Positions 50,700 to 59,480 of a DNA stretch of 64,000 bases are shown in pieces (within the stretch, counting starts at the first letter, position 1; each line of letters opens with the position of its first letter). The notes under the pieces were generated by a model that worked only from the letters and a program-made list of their open reading frames with translations, did no database searches and was not told the DNA's origin. The stretch comes from Achromobacter ruhlandii (GTDB taxonomy: Bacteria; Pseudomonadota; Gammaproteobacteria; Burkholderiales; Burkholderiaceae_B), in NCBI RefSeq assembly GCF_902859695.1, contig NZ_CADIJL010000007.1, positions 124,001-188,000 of the forward strand. The letters run 5' to 3'. Both the position numbers and the translations under genes were made by a program.

Positions 50700-50807
50700 G
50701 TCTAAAGAACCCACCCGCGTCCCCCCAAAACGACCACCCCAACACACCCAAGCCCCCACCGGCTAATATCCCCACTGACCTAATACTCTTTGGCGAAAAG
50801 ATAAAAG

Positions 50808-52037
50808 ATGTCGCAACGTCCCGCTCCCCTGACAGGCATCCGCGTCCTGGACCTGACCCGCGTTCTCGCCGGCCCCTGGTGCACCCAGAACCTGGCCGAC
50901 CTCGGCGCCGAAGTCATCAAGATCGAGCGCCCCGGCGCCGGTGACGACACCCGCGCCTGGGGCCCCCCGTACCTGAAGGACGCGGCCGGCAACGACACCA
51001 CCGAAGCCGCCTACTACCTCTCTGCCAACCGCAACAAGTTCTCCGTCGCCCTCGACATCGCCTCGCCGCGCGGCGCCGAACTGGTGCGCGAACTGGCCCT
51101 GCAGAGCGACATCCTGGTCGAGAACTTCAAGGTCGGCGGCCTGGCCAAGTACGGCCTGGACTACGCCAGCCTCAAGGAAGTGAACCCGCGCCTGATCTAC
51201 TGCTCGATCACCGGCTTCGGCCAGACCGGTCCGTACGCCAGCCGCCCGGGTTATGACTTCATGATCCAGGGCATGGGCGGCCTGATGAGCATCACCGGCG
51301 AGCGCGACGACCTGCCCGGCGGCGGCCCGCAGAAAGCGGGCGTGGCCGTGGCCGACCTGATGACCGGCATGTACTCCACCGTCGGCATCCTGGCCGCGCT
51401 GCACGAGCGCTCGGTCAGCGGCCTGGGCCAGCACATCGACATGGCGCTGCTGGATTGCCAGGTCGCCATGCTGGCGAACCAGAACCTGAACTTCATGACC
51501 TCCGGCAACGCGCCGCGCCGGGCCGGCAACGCGCACCAGAACCTGGTGCCGTACCAGGTATTCGCCGCCAGCGACGGCCACCTGATCGTCGCGGTCGGCA
51601 ACGACAGCCAGTTCCGCAACTACTGCGGCGCCATCGGCCTGCCCGAGCTGTCGGCCGATCCGCGTTTTTCCACCAACCCGCAGCGCGTCAAGAACCGCGA
51701 GGCGCTGGTGCCGCTGCTGGCCGAACGCATGGCCACCGGCGCGCGCGATCACTGGCTCGCCTCGCTCGAGGCCGTGGGCGTGCCGGTCGGCCCGATCAAT
51801 ACGCTCGACCAGGTCTACGAAGACCCGCAGGTGCTGGCGCGCGGCATGAAGCGCGAATTGCCGCATCCGACCGCGGGCACCGTGCCCATGGCCGCCAGTC
51901 CGCTGAAGTTCTCGGGCAGCCCGGTCGAATATCGCCGCGCGCCGCCCATGCTGGGCGAACACACCGCGCAGGTGCTGGCCGAAAAGCTCGGGCTGTCGGC
52001 CGCGGAAATCCAGGCGCTGGCGCAAAGCCCGTCCTGA
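50808..52037 (+). CDS. CaiB/BaiF-family (family III) CoA-transferase
   Basis: 409 residues. TGIRVLDLTRVLAGPWCTQNLADLGAEVIKIERPGAGDDTR is the family N-terminus, and the catalytic aspartate is in AVADLMTGMYSTVG. GYDFMIQGMGGLMSITGE and the C-terminal small domain are intact. It transfers CoA between acids; in this setting it probably activates the cluster's starting acid using a CoA donor such as succinyl-CoA. It is separated from the dehydrogenase gene by the repeat island and so may have its own promoter. Confidence 0.94.
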   Translation: MSQRPAPLTGIRVLDLTRVLAGPWCTQNLADLGAEVIKIERPGAGDDTRAWGPPYLKDAAGNDTTEAAYYLSANRNKFSVALDIASPRGAELVRELALQSDILVENFKVGGLAKYGLDYASLKEVNPRLIYCSITGFGQTGPYASRPGYDFMIQGMGGLMSITGERDDLPGGGPQKAGVAVADLMTGMYSTVGILAALHERSVSGLGQHIDMALLDCQVAMLANQNLNFMTSGNAPRRAGNAHQNLVPYQVFAASDGHLIVAVGNDSQFRNYCGAIGLPELSADPRFSTNPQRVKNREALVPLLAERMATGARDHWLASLEAVGVPVGPINTLDQVYEDPQVLARGMKRELPHPTAGTVPMAASPLKFSGSPVEYRRAPPMLGEHTAQVLAEKLGLSAAEIQALAQSPS

Positions 52038-52109
52038 TCCGCGCGCGCCATCCCGTCGCCGCGCTGGGCGCGGCGCACACACCATTCCAATGACAGGCAG
52101 GAGAAGTTG

Positions 52110-53636
52110 ATGACGGAGATTCAAACCATCGGCGTCGTGGGCGCCGGGGCCATGGGGCGGGGCATCGCCCAGATCGCGGCGCAGGCCGGCCTGCGCGTGC
52201 GCCTGTACGACACCAGCGCCGACGCCGTGGCCGCCGCGCGCGAGTCGCTGCGCCAGACCTGGGACAAGCTGGCCGAGAAGGGCAAGCTGACCGCCGCCGA
52301 CGCGCAGGCCGCGCTGGCGCGCGTCGAGTCCGCCACGGCGCTGACCGACATGTCGCAATGCCAGTTGGTGGTCGAAGCCATTGTCGAGCGCCTGGACGTC
52401 AAGCGCGACCTGTTCGCCGCCCTGGAGGGCGTGGTGGCCGACGACTGCATCCTGGCCTCGAACACCTCGTCGCTGTCGATCACCGCCATCGCCGCGGCTT
52501 GCAAGCTGCCGCAGCGCGTCGCGGGCTATCACTTCTTCAACCCGGTGGCGCTGATGAAGGTGGTCGAGGTCATCGACGGCCTGCGCAGCGCGCCCGAGAC
52601 CGGCGACGCGCTGGCCGAACTGGCGCGCCGCATGGGCCACACGCCGGTGCGCGCCAAGGACATGCCCGGCTTCATCGTCAACCACGCCGGTCGCGGCATG
52701 AACACCGAAGGCCTGCGCGTGGCGCAGGAATCGGTGGCGAGCTTCGCGCAGGTGGATGCCATCATGCGCGAGCAGGCCGGTTTCCGCATGGGCCCGTTCG
52801 AGCTGCTGGACCTGACCGCGCTGGACGTCTCGCATCCGGTGATGGAATCCATCTACCGCCAGTTCTTCGACGAACCGCGCTTCCGTCCGTCGCCCATCAC
52901 CACCGTGCGCCTGGCCGGCGGCCTGATCGGCCGGAAGGCCGGCGAGGGCTTCTACAAGTATGTGGACGGCCAGAAGCAGGTGCCGGCCGAGCCGCCCGTG
53001 CCGGCGCTGCCGCAAGGCCTGAAGGTCTGGGTCAGCCCGCGCCACGCGGAAGGTTACGCGCGCGCCACCGCGCTGCTGGAAAAGCTGGGCGCGCCGCTGG
53101 TGTCCGGCGCCACGCCGGCGGCCGATGCGCTCATCATCGTCACGCCGTTCGGTGAAGACGTATCCACCACGGTGTCGGCGCAAGGGCTGGATCCGGCGCG
53201 CTGCGTCGGCCTCGATACGCTGCACGCGTTCGACAAGGCCAAGCGCCGCACCCTGATGGTGTCGCCGGGAACCGACGCCAAATGGCGCGATGCCGCGCAC
53301 GCGGTGCTGGCCGGCGACGGCGTGCCGGTGTCGGTGGTCGAGGATTCTCCCGGCTTCGTCGCGCAGCGCATCGTGGCCATGATCGTCAACATCGCCGCCG
53401 ATATCGCGCAACAGCAGATCGCCACCCCCGAGGACATCGACCGCGCCGTGACGCTGGGCCTGGGGTATCCGGTGGGCCCGCTGGCCCTGGGCGACGCGCT
53501 GGGCGCGGAGCGCATCCTGGAGATCCTGAAGAACATCCAGCGCGTCACCGGCGATCCGCGCTATCGTCCCAGCCTGTGGCTGCAACGCCGCGTGCAGCTG
53601 GGCATGTCGCTGCTCAAGACCTCGGCCGCCGACTGA
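52110..53636 (+). CDS. 3-hydroxyacyl-CoA dehydrogenase (PaaH/HbdA-like, duplicated C-terminal domain)
   Basis: A 508-residue NAD-dependent dehydrogenase. The Rossmann motif GAGAMGRGIA is at residues 11-20, the catalytic histidine and asparagine lie in GYHFFNPVALMK, and the first C-terminal dimerisation domain starts at PGFIVNHAGRGMNTEGL. A second, similar C-terminal domain (SPGFVAQRIVAMIVNIAADIAQ, VTLGLGYPVGPLALGDALG) accounts for the length, about 200 residues more than the basic enzyme. AGGAG precedes ATG; an overlapping TTG one codon earlier is unlikely. It oxidises 3-hydroxyacyl-CoA in the cluster's beta-oxidation steps. Confidence 0.95.
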   Translation: MTEIQTIGVVGAGAMGRGIAQIAAQAGLRVRLYDTSADAVAAARESLRQTWDKLAEKGKLTAADAQAALARVESATALTDMSQCQLVVEAIVERLDVKRDLFAALEGVVADDCILASNTSSLSITAIAAACKLPQRVAGYHFFNPVALMKVVEVIDGLRSAPETGDALAELARRMGHTPVRAKDMPGFIVNHAGRGMNTEGLRVAQESVASFAQVDAIMREQAGFRMGPFELLDLTALDVSHPVMESIYRQFFDEPRFRPSPITTVRLAGGLIGRKAGEGFYKYVDGQKQVPAEPPVPALPQGLKVWVSPRHAEGYARATALLEKLGAPLVSGATPAADALIIVTPFGEDVSTTVSAQGLDPARCVGLDTLHAFDKAKRRTLMVSPGTDAKWRDAAHAVLAGDGVPVSVVEDSPGFVAQRIVAMIVNIAADIAQQQIATPEDIDRAVTLGLGYPVGPLALGDALGAERILEILKNIQRVTGDPRYRPSLWLQRRVQLGMSLLKTSAAD

Positions 53637-53652
53637 CGGCGCGGCCCCAAAC

Positions 53653-53687
53653 AAAAAGCCCCTCGATGCATCGAGGGGCCTTTTTTT
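53653..53687. terminator. Bidirectional terminator between the dehydrogenase and cytochrome genes
   Basis: A 22-base perfect palindrome (53658-53679, GCCCCTCGA arms) is flanked by AAAAA upstream and TTTTTTT downstream. It serves both convergent genes. Confidence 0.94.
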
Positions 53688-53723
53688 CGACTGGCGCGGC
53701 GCCGCGCCCGGGGTGTGCGCGGC

Positions 53724-54650
53724 TTACTTGGCCGCGTCCACCATGTATTGCACGGCCGCGCGGATGTCGTCTTCCGAGGCGTTGGCCGCGCCGCCCTTGG
53801 GCGGCATCGGCGGCTTGCCCTGCATCGCGACCTTGACCATGGCGTCCATGCCGGTCTTGATGTACGGCTCCCAGGCGGCCTTGTCGCCGAACTTGGGAGC
53901 GTTGGCCACGCCGGTGGCGTGGCAGGCGAAACAGACGCTCTTGTAGAGCTTCTCGCCAGCGGGGTTGACCGCGGCGGCCTGTTGCGGCGCGGGCGCGGCG
54001 GCGGGAGCGGGAGCCGGCGCAGCGGCAGCGGCAGCGGGCGCGGCAGCAGCAGGAGCCGCGGCAGCCGGTGCGGGGGCGGGAGCGGCAGCCGCGGGCGCGG
54101 CCGGCGCGGCGTCGGCTTCCTTCTTGGCGCCTTCTTCAGCGGGGGCGGCCGGCTCCGGCAGCGAGCCGCCGGATTTGTTGGCCATGTACACCACGGCGCG
54201 CGCAACCTCGAAATCGGACAGAGTCGGGTTGCCGCCCTTGGCGGGCATGCCGCCCTTGCCATGCAGGGCGACGTTCATCATTGCGTCGAAGCCGGACTTG
54301 ATGAAGGGGGCCCACGCGGCGTTGTCGCCGACCTTGGGCGCGCCCGCCACGCCGGCGGTATGACAGGCCGTACAGACGGCCTGGAAGACCTGTTCGCCGG
54401 TCTTGAAGACCTTGGGCGCGTTGGCGTCGACCAGTTCGAATCCCGCGACGGGGGCGATGCGTTTCGTGACGGCTTCCGTGGACAGGGTATCCGAGCCGGC
54501 GCCGACCTTGGCGCCCGAGGCGACCATGTTCACCAGTAGGATGATGATGGCGATAGGCACCACGAAGGCCAGTATGACCGTGACGATCAGTTGCTTCGGG
54601 GTCTTGATGGGGGAGGAGTGCTCTTCTATGTGTTCCTGCTCGTTGCTCAT
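53724..54650 (-). CDS. Membrane-anchored di-heme cytochrome c (c5-like domains)
   Basis: 308 residues. An N-terminal anchor helix (LIVTVILAFVVPIAIIILLVNMV, residues ~21-43) is followed by two class I cytochrome domains with heme motifs CTACH (Cys93-His97) and CFACH (Cys240-His244), each with a later MP methionine ligand candidate (GGMPAKGG, PPMPPKGG). They are joined by an Ala/Pro-rich linker of about 60 residues (168-228). The domains are similar and probably arose by duplication. Likely an electron shuttle from the bc1 complex to a terminal oxidase. ATG chosen with AGGA upstream; a TTG two codons earlier is possible. Confidence 0.93.
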   Translation of the reverse strand: MSNEQEHIEEHSSPIKTPKQLIVTVILAFVVPIAIIILLVNMVASGAKVGAGSDTLSTEAVTKRIAPVAGFELVDANAPKVFKTGEQVFQAVCTACHTAGVAGAPKVGDNAAWAPFIKSGFDAMMNVALHGKGGMPAKGGNPTLSDFEVARAVVYMANKSGGSLPEPAAPAEEGAKKEADAAPAAPAAAAPAPAPAAAAPAAAAPAAAAAAPAPAPAAAPAPQQAAAVNPAGEKLYKSVCFACHATGVANAPKFGDKAAWEPYIKTGMDAMVKVAMQGKPPMPPKGGAANASEDDIRAAVQYMVDAAK

Positions 54651-54880
54651 GACCAAATCCTGCTAACGGGTACCGGGGCGCCTGGCGGCGGCAACAGAAA
54701 ATCAGTACTGCACAAAGGGCGGCAAAAAGCAGACCGCCTTGCAAGCAAACGCTGGATTATATAACGGTGTCAGGGACGCGCGTCCAACGGACGGACGGGG
54801 TTTTCACGCAGTTTGCCCGGCGAATCGATCCACTTCATGCAGATTGCGCAAAACTAGGTACAATACCGCCTCCTTGCGCT

Positions 54881-54955
54881 GCGCCCGTAGTTCAATGGAT
54901 AGAATGAGAGTTTCCGAAGCTCTTGATACAGGTTCGATTCCTGTCGGGCGCGCCA
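54881..54955 (+). tRNA. tRNA-Arg (anticodon CCG)
   Basis: A complete cloverleaf: acceptor GCGCCCG/CGGGCGC, D-stem GTTC/GAAT, anticodon stem AGAGT/GCTCT with loop TTCCGAA (anticodon CCG at 54914-54916), T-stem ACAGG/CCTGT with loop TTCGATT, discriminator G and encoded CCA. It reads CGG arginine codons. TACAAT about 17 bases upstream is a probable -10 box. No integrase or duplicated 3' end is seen downstream. Confidence 0.97.
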
Positions 54956-54988
54956 TCGACCAAATGGCCAATCATCGTCGCTGGCCCA

Positions 54989-56170
54989 TCATCGCGTTGC
55001 CGCAACGGCGTCGCGGATGGCCAATGCGATGCCGATGCCCAGGCCGGCCAACAGCACGCCGGCGGCCTGATGGGCCGTTCCAGACGCAAGCAGCGGCGCC
55101 GCCAGCGGCACCAGCGACAGAATGGACACGTTGTTCAGCGTCTCCGCCGCGGCCAGCACCGCGCCCTTGTCCCGATCCGATCGTTTCGCCAATACGGCCG
55201 TGGATAGCGGCGCGCCCGCGCCCAGCGCGGCGCCCCACGCCGCCAGGCAGGCCAGCGCGCCGGGCAGTGGCAATGGCAGAAGATAGAATGCCGCCACGCA
55301 ACCACCGAGCAGCGTGGTGGTGATGACCAAAGCGCCTTCTTCTCCGCAGCCCAGCCGGCGCAGCGCGCCGGTGGAAAGGTTGCCGACCCCCAGCCCGATG
55401 CCGAATGCCGTTGCGCTCAGGCCGACCTGCGCCACCTCCAGCTGATAGCGCGCGCGCAGGATTTCCCCCGAAAGCAGAAAGGCGGCCACGCCCGCGCCGT
55501 TCCAGAGCCCTTTGGCCAACAGCGGACGCACGATGGCCCGCGCGCGCAGCCAATGTACTGCGCTGCGCTGGCGCGGCGCGCGCGCGGCGTGCCCGCGCGG
55601 TATCGACATGCCGCTGACAACGCAGGCGACAAGGCAGCCCGCCGACGTCAGCAGGAACGGTGCGCGCCAGCCGATCCAGTCGGTCAGCAGGCCGGCCAGC
55701 GCGGGCCCCATCGCGATGCCCGCCGTCATGCCCAGCATGACGACGCCCATGGCCGCGGCCTGGCGGTCGCGCGGCATGCTTTCGGCGACCAGCGCGAACG
55801 CGTTCGGAATGATGACGGCGGAGGCGAGGCCGCCGAAAATCCGCAGCGCCAGCGCGACCTCCAGGGTTGGCGCCAACGCGACGCCGACGCCGTCGATCGC
55901 GAATGACAGCAGGCCGGCCAGCAACAGCCGGCGCCGATCGACGCGATCCGATAGGTGGCCAAGGATCGGCGCCGCGATGGCGTAGGCGAACGCGTAGCTG
56001 GAAATCAGCCACGCGGCCTGGGCCGGACTGGCGCGAAAGGCGTCGGCCAACGGGTTCAACATCGGCGCGAGCATGAACTCGCTCGCGCCGACGAAAAACA
56101 CGGACAGGGAAAGTGCGGACAGCAAGTGGCGTCCGTTGCCGATGCCGGCAATGGTTCTGGAACAGGACAT
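54989..56170 (-). CDS. MFS transporter (drug/sugar efflux, AraJ/YdeA-like)
   Basis: A 393-residue twelve-helix transporter. After helix 1 (LLSALSLSVFFVGASEFM) comes the major-facilitator loop motif LGHLSDRVDRRRLLLAGL, and the GMTAGIAMGPALAGLLTDWIGWR segment is the exporter-type motif C. The start MSCSRTIAG has GGGAGAAGG upstream; the open frame extends 89 residues further without support. Ligand unknown. It is divergent from the AhpD-like gene 388 bases away and ends 33 bases after the tRNA gene on the opposite strand. Confidence 0.92.
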   Translation of the reverse strand: MSCSRTIAGIGNGRHLLSALSLSVFFVGASEFMLAPMLNPLADAFRASPAQAAWLISSYAFAYAIAAPILGHLSDRVDRRRLLLAGLLSFAIDGVGVALAPTLEVALALRIFGGLASAVIIPNAFALVAESMPRDRQAAAMGVVMLGMTAGIAMGPALAGLLTDWIGWRAPFLLTSAGCLVACVVSGMSIPRGHAARAPRQRSAVHWLRARAIVRPLLAKGLWNGAGVAAFLLSGEILRARYQLEVAQVGLSATAFGIGLGVGNLSTGALRRLGCGEEGALVITTTLLGGCVAAFYLLPLPLPGALACLAAWGAALGAGAPLSTAVLAKRSDRDKGAVLAAAETLNNVSILSLVPLAAPLLASGTAHQAAGVLLAGLGIGIALAIRDAVAATR

Positions 56171-56558
56171 GCCTTCTCCCGTGCAGATGCGAGTGGAGGG
56201 GAATGGAAAGAAAACGGGGAAAAACGGGGAAAAGCGGCGACGCTGGGGAATGCCGCGAGGAGGCGGGGCGTCGGAGTGCGCGAGGCGGGGGAGCAGCCGC
56301 GGGAGCCGGGCTACAAGCGGCGCTGATCCGTGGATCAGGCAACCGACGTCATGATACCGGCTTGGTTGTGCGCGTTCAATCGACCAAGCGAAGCCATGGC
56401 GTCCATCCGCTGATTGTTGCCGCCGAGGCAACACCATGATCCCCTGGCCGGGCCTTCTGCCGCGGTTCAGGCCGACCTACGATCCGGGTGTCGTTCCAGC
56501 GCGCGCACCTTCCCGCGCCACGCTGCCTGGACCTGCCCAACCCCCTGAAGGAGTCACC
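56171..56558. other. Divergent intergenic region, MFS - AhpD-like
   Basis: No gene is supported. It should contain promoters for both neighbours. The only clear structure is the palindrome CTGATCC-GT-GGATCAG (56323-56338), a possible regulator site. The purine-rich stretch 56190-56260 has no recognisable signal. Confidence 0.5.
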
Positions 56559-57038
56559 ATGAGTCAACGCCTGAACGCTTTCGCCCAATCGCCCGAACTG
56601 TTCAAGAAATTCGTCGAGTTCGGCATGCTCTTGAAGTCCGGCGCGATCGAGCAGTCCATCCTGTCGCTGGTGGAGATCCGGGCATCGCAGCTCAATGGCT
56701 GCGGCTTCTGCCTGGACATGCACGTGAAGGAAGCCAAGATCCGTGGCGAGCGCGAGCTGCGCCTGCACCATGTGGCGATCTGGCGCGAATCCACCGAGTT
56801 CTCGCCGCGGGAGCGCGCCTGCCTGGCCTGGACCGAGGCGCTGACGACGCTGGGCGCGCAGGGCGTGCCCGACGAGGTCTACGAGCGCGTGCGCACGCAA
56901 CTGTCCGAAAAGGAGATCAGCGACCTCAGCTTCGCCATCATGTCCATCAACGGCTGGAATCGCCTGAACGTCGGCTTCCGGACCGTGCCCGGCTCGGCCG
57001 ACAAGGCCTATGGTCTGGACAAGGCCAAGTTCAACTGA
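56559..57038 (+). CDS. Carboxymuconolactone decarboxylase-family (AhpD-like) protein
   Basis: 159 residues. The redox motif CGFC (Cys48, Cys51) followed by His55 in NGCGFCLDMHVKEA is the AhpD-like active site. LVEIRASQLNGC and FSPRERACLAWTEALT are family landmarks. It probably works as a thiol peroxidase or disulfide reductase, not a lactone decarboxylase. GAAGGAG precedes the ATG. It starts a three-gene oxidative-stress unit with the next two genes. Confidence 0.93.
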   Translation: MSQRLNAFAQSPELFKKFVEFGMLLKSGAIEQSILSLVEIRASQLNGCGFCLDMHVKEAKIRGERELRLHHVAIWRESTEFSPRERACLAWTEALTTLGAQGVPDEVYERVRTQLSEKEISDLSFAIMSINGWNRLNVGFRTVPGSADKAYGLDKAKFN

Positions 57039-57048
57039 GGAGCGCGCC

Positions 57049-57804
57049 ATGAAAATCCTGGTCATCGGCGGCACGGGCCTGATCGGCTCCAAGCTCGTCA
57101 AATTGCTCATCGAACGGGGCCATGACGCTGTCGCCGCGTCGCCCGCGACCGGCGTCGACACGATCACCGGCGCGGGCCTGGACGCGGCGCTGGCCGGGGT
57201 CGAGACGGTGGTCGACGTGGCCAACTCGCCGTCGTTCGAAGACAGGGCCGTGCTGGAATTCTTCCAGACCTCGGGGCGCAACCTGCTGGCCGCCGAGGCT
57301 CGCGCCGGCGTGCGCCACCATGTCGCGCTGTCGGTGGTGGGCACGCACCGCCTGGCCGAAAGCGGTTACTTCCGCGGCAAGATCGCGCAGGAACAATTGA
57401 TCCAGGCGGCCGGCATTCCCTACACCATCGTTCACAGCACGCAGTTCTTCGAATTCCTGGGCGGCATCGTGCAGTCGGGCACCCAGGATGGCGAAGTGCG
57501 CCTGTTGCCCGCCTACGTCCAGCCGATCGCGTCCGACGACGTGGCGCTGGCCATGGCCGACGCCACGCTGGCGCCGCCGGTGAACGGCATTGTGGAAATC
57601 GCCGGGCCCGAGCGCCTGCGCCTGGCCGAACTGGCGCGGCGCTACATGGACAGGATCGGTGACTCACGCACGCTGCGGGCGGACGCGGGCGCGCGCTATT
57701 TCGGGGCGCTGCTCGACGATACGACGCTGGTGCCCGGCCCCGGCCCGCGCCTGGGCGCGATCGATTTCGAAACCTGGTTCAGCCGTTCCGGTTCGGGCAC
57801 GTAG
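57049..57804 (+). CDS. NAD(P)-binding NmrA-like/atypical SDR protein
   Basis: 251 residues with an N-terminal Rossmann motif GGTGLIGSKLV. There is no YxxxK catalytic pair, as in NmrA/atypical SDRs that sense or reduce quinones or redox state. FFQTSGRNLLAAEARAGVRHHVALSVVG and IPYTIVHSTQFFEFLGGI are family blocks. It starts ten bases after the AhpD-like gene with GAGGAGC as ribosome-binding site, so the two are one transcript. Confidence 0.9.
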   Translation: MKILVIGGTGLIGSKLVKLLIERGHDAVAASPATGVDTITGAGLDAALAGVETVVDVANSPSFEDRAVLEFFQTSGRNLLAAEARAGVRHHVALSVVGTHRLAESGYFRGKIAQEQLIQAAGIPYTIVHSTQFFEFLGGIVQSGTQDGEVRLLPAYVQPIASDDVALAMADATLAPPVNGIVEIAGPERLRLAELARRYMDRIGDSRTLRADAGARYFGALLDDTTLVPGPGPRLGAIDFETWFSRSGSGT

Positions 57805-57824
57805 CGGCGCGCGCGGGGACTTCC

Positions 57825-58319
57825 ATGAGCAGACCGCGGCCGCCTGCACAGGCGCTCCTGGACAAGTACCGGGGCGGTGATTTCCAACCCCTGTACGCCA
57901 CCAGCGTGACGGTGCGGGGCGGCGAGGCCGCGCATGGCCGCGCCTCCGGCATCGCCATGTCGGATGACGGCGCGTTGCAGGTCGAGCTGCGCCTGCCTGT
58001 CGAACTGGGCGGCCCGGGCGGAGGAACCAACCCCGAGCAACTGTTCGCCGCGGGCTATGCGGCTTGTTTTCACGGTGCGCTCAGCATGCTGGCAGAGCGC
58101 GCCGGCCTGGCCATTGCCGATGCCTCGGTGACGGCCATCATCGCCTTTGGCCGCGATCCCGTCGACGGCCTGTTCGCGCTGTCAGCGGACATCAACATCC
58201 ACCTGCCCGGCGTGGCCAGGGCGGTGGCCGAGGAGCTGGTGCGCAATACGGAACGCCTGTGTCCTTACGCCAAGATGGCGCAGGGCGGCATCGAATGCGT
58301 GGTGGCGTTGACGCAATAG
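57825..58319 (+). CDS. Ohr/OsmC-family organic hydroperoxide resistance protein
   Basis: 164 residues. The peroxidatic Cys81 in NPEQLFAAGYAACFHGAL and the resolving Cys146 in ERLCPYAK are 65 residues apart, as in Ohr. A partner arginine is expected from the N-terminal half. It reduces organic and lipid hydroperoxides, using lipoylated proteins as donor. Twenty bases after the previous gene; the ATG used gives MSRPRPPAQ. An OhrR-type repressor is not adjacent; a LysR gene lies convergent. Confidence 0.91.
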   Translation: MSRPRPPAQALLDKYRGGDFQPLYATSVTVRGGEAAHGRASGIAMSDDGALQVELRLPVELGGPGGGTNPEQLFAAGYAACFHGALSMLAERAGLAIADASVTAIIAFGRDPVDGLFALSADINIHLPGVARAVAEELVRNTERLCPYAKMAQGGIECVVALTQ

Positions 58320-58323
58320 CGAT

Positions 58324-59328
58324 TCAGGCCGGCGCCGACAGCAGGCTGTCGAGGATCTGCAGGTCCAGCGCGCGGATGCGCTCGGTCATGTAGTCGATGA
58401 AGACCCGCATGCGCGCCGGCAGGTGTTGGCGGCTCAGGAAACACAGGTAGTGTCCGCGGTCGTCGGGCGCGTACTGCGGCAGGCACGCCACCAGCGTGCC
58501 GGCACGCAGGTGGTCACAGACCTGATAGCCGGCCATCTGCGCGATGCCATGGCCGTCCAGCACCGCTTGCAAGACCAGGTCGGCGTCATTGAAGGTGAGC
58601 ATGGCGGGCGGAGCGACTTTGCGCAGCTGGCCGCCGACCTTGAATTCCCACTCATATACGCGTCCGGAGGCGAGCCGGAAGTTCACGCAGCGGTGGCCGG
58701 CGATGTCGTCGACGCTGTCCGGCAGGCCATGGCGGGCGACGTAGGCGGGGGCGGCGCACAGCATCATCTGCATGGGTATCACTTTCTTGGCGATCACCTG
58801 GCTGTCTTCCATGCGGCCGTTGCGGAACGAGAGGTCGACGCGGTCGGTGGTGAAGTCGGTGGGGCCGTCGTCCAGCAACAGTTCCACCGAAATATCAGGA
58901 TTGGCGTGGCGGAACCCTTGCAGCAGCGGCGCGACGACCTTGCGGCCGAAACCCACGGTGGAACACACGCGCAATTGACCCGCGGGCGGGCCCTCGCGCA
59001 GTTCCCGCATGTCGTCCAGGGCCTGGACGATGCGTTCCACACCGGGATGGCATTGTTCGTAGAAGCGCTCGCCCTCGAGGGTCAGCGAGGTGCTGCGCGT
59101 GGTGCGGACGAACAGGCGGGTGCCCAACTGGTCTTCCAGTTTTTGCACGCTGCGGCTGACCGCCGAGCGACCGATGCCCAGGCGGTCGCCGGCCTTGGCG
59201 AAGTTGCCTTCCGCGGCGACGGCGATGAAGGCCACGACGCCCGCGTAGCTGGTTGCAAAGCTGTCGGCCAGGGAGTCCGGCGCGGTGGAGCGGGGCGCGG
59301 CCGACGAGGCGGATGAGAGTGTCGACAT
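58324..59328 (-). CDS. LysR-family transcriptional regulator
   Basis: 334 residues. The helix-turn-helix FIAVAAEGNFAKAGDRLGIG followed by RSAVSRSVQKLEDQLGTRLF starts only after a ~30-residue Ser/Ala-rich leader, so a later start is conceivable. The C-terminal CrgA-type effector domain includes VDLSFRNGRMEDSQVIAKKV. It ends four bases from the Ohr stop, tail to tail. Target unknown; the cupin gene behind it or the redox operon are candidates. Confidence 0.92.
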   Translation of the reverse strand: MSTLSSASSAAPRSTAPDSLADSFATSYAGVVAFIAVAAEGNFAKAGDRLGIGRSAVSRSVQKLEDQLGTRLFVRTTRSTSLTLEGERFYEQCHPGVERIVQALDDMRELREGPPAGQLRVCSTVGFGRKVVAPLLQGFRHANPDISVELLLDDGPTDFTTDRVDLSFRNGRMEDSQVIAKKVIPMQMMLCAAPAYVARHGLPDSVDDIAGHRCVNFRLASGRVYEWEFKVGGQLRKVAPPAMLTFNDADLVLQAVLDGHGIAQMAGYQVCDHLRAGTLVACLPQYAPDDRGHYLCFLSRQHLPARMRVFIDYMTERIRALDLQILDSLLSAPA

Positions 59329-59480
59329 GGTGGTGGCTCGGTGAGTGGGTGGGTCCTACCCCTCAAGACGGCACACCGGCCAACTTTGTGACATCGTCCG
59401 CAAAAAATACGGGCTTTCCCTAGAGGCAAGGCCCGCGTGCGCGTGGGCCCGCTCCGGGCCGCCTCCGAACCGCCGACCGC

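Larger units (their letters stand above)
50246..50807. other. 562-base gap with NEST and PAL repeats inside the acyl-CoA cluster
   Basis: No gene is supported. The gap holds NEST copy 4 and PAL copy C in the same order and spacing as at 30.3-30.6 kb. The last ~100 bases become AT-richer (AATATCC, TAATACTC) and probably contain a promoter for the CoA-transferase gene. Confidence 0.75.

Noticed and set aside
50570..50800. Small coding genes across the PAL cores
   Set aside because: Short open frames in several phases cross the core, but core changes between copies are not codon-like, the frames run into the variable arms, and no ribosome-binding site is present.
54881..54955. Phage or island attachment site at tRNA-Arg
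   Set aside because: No integrase gene and no repeated tRNA 3' end were seen in the following sequence.
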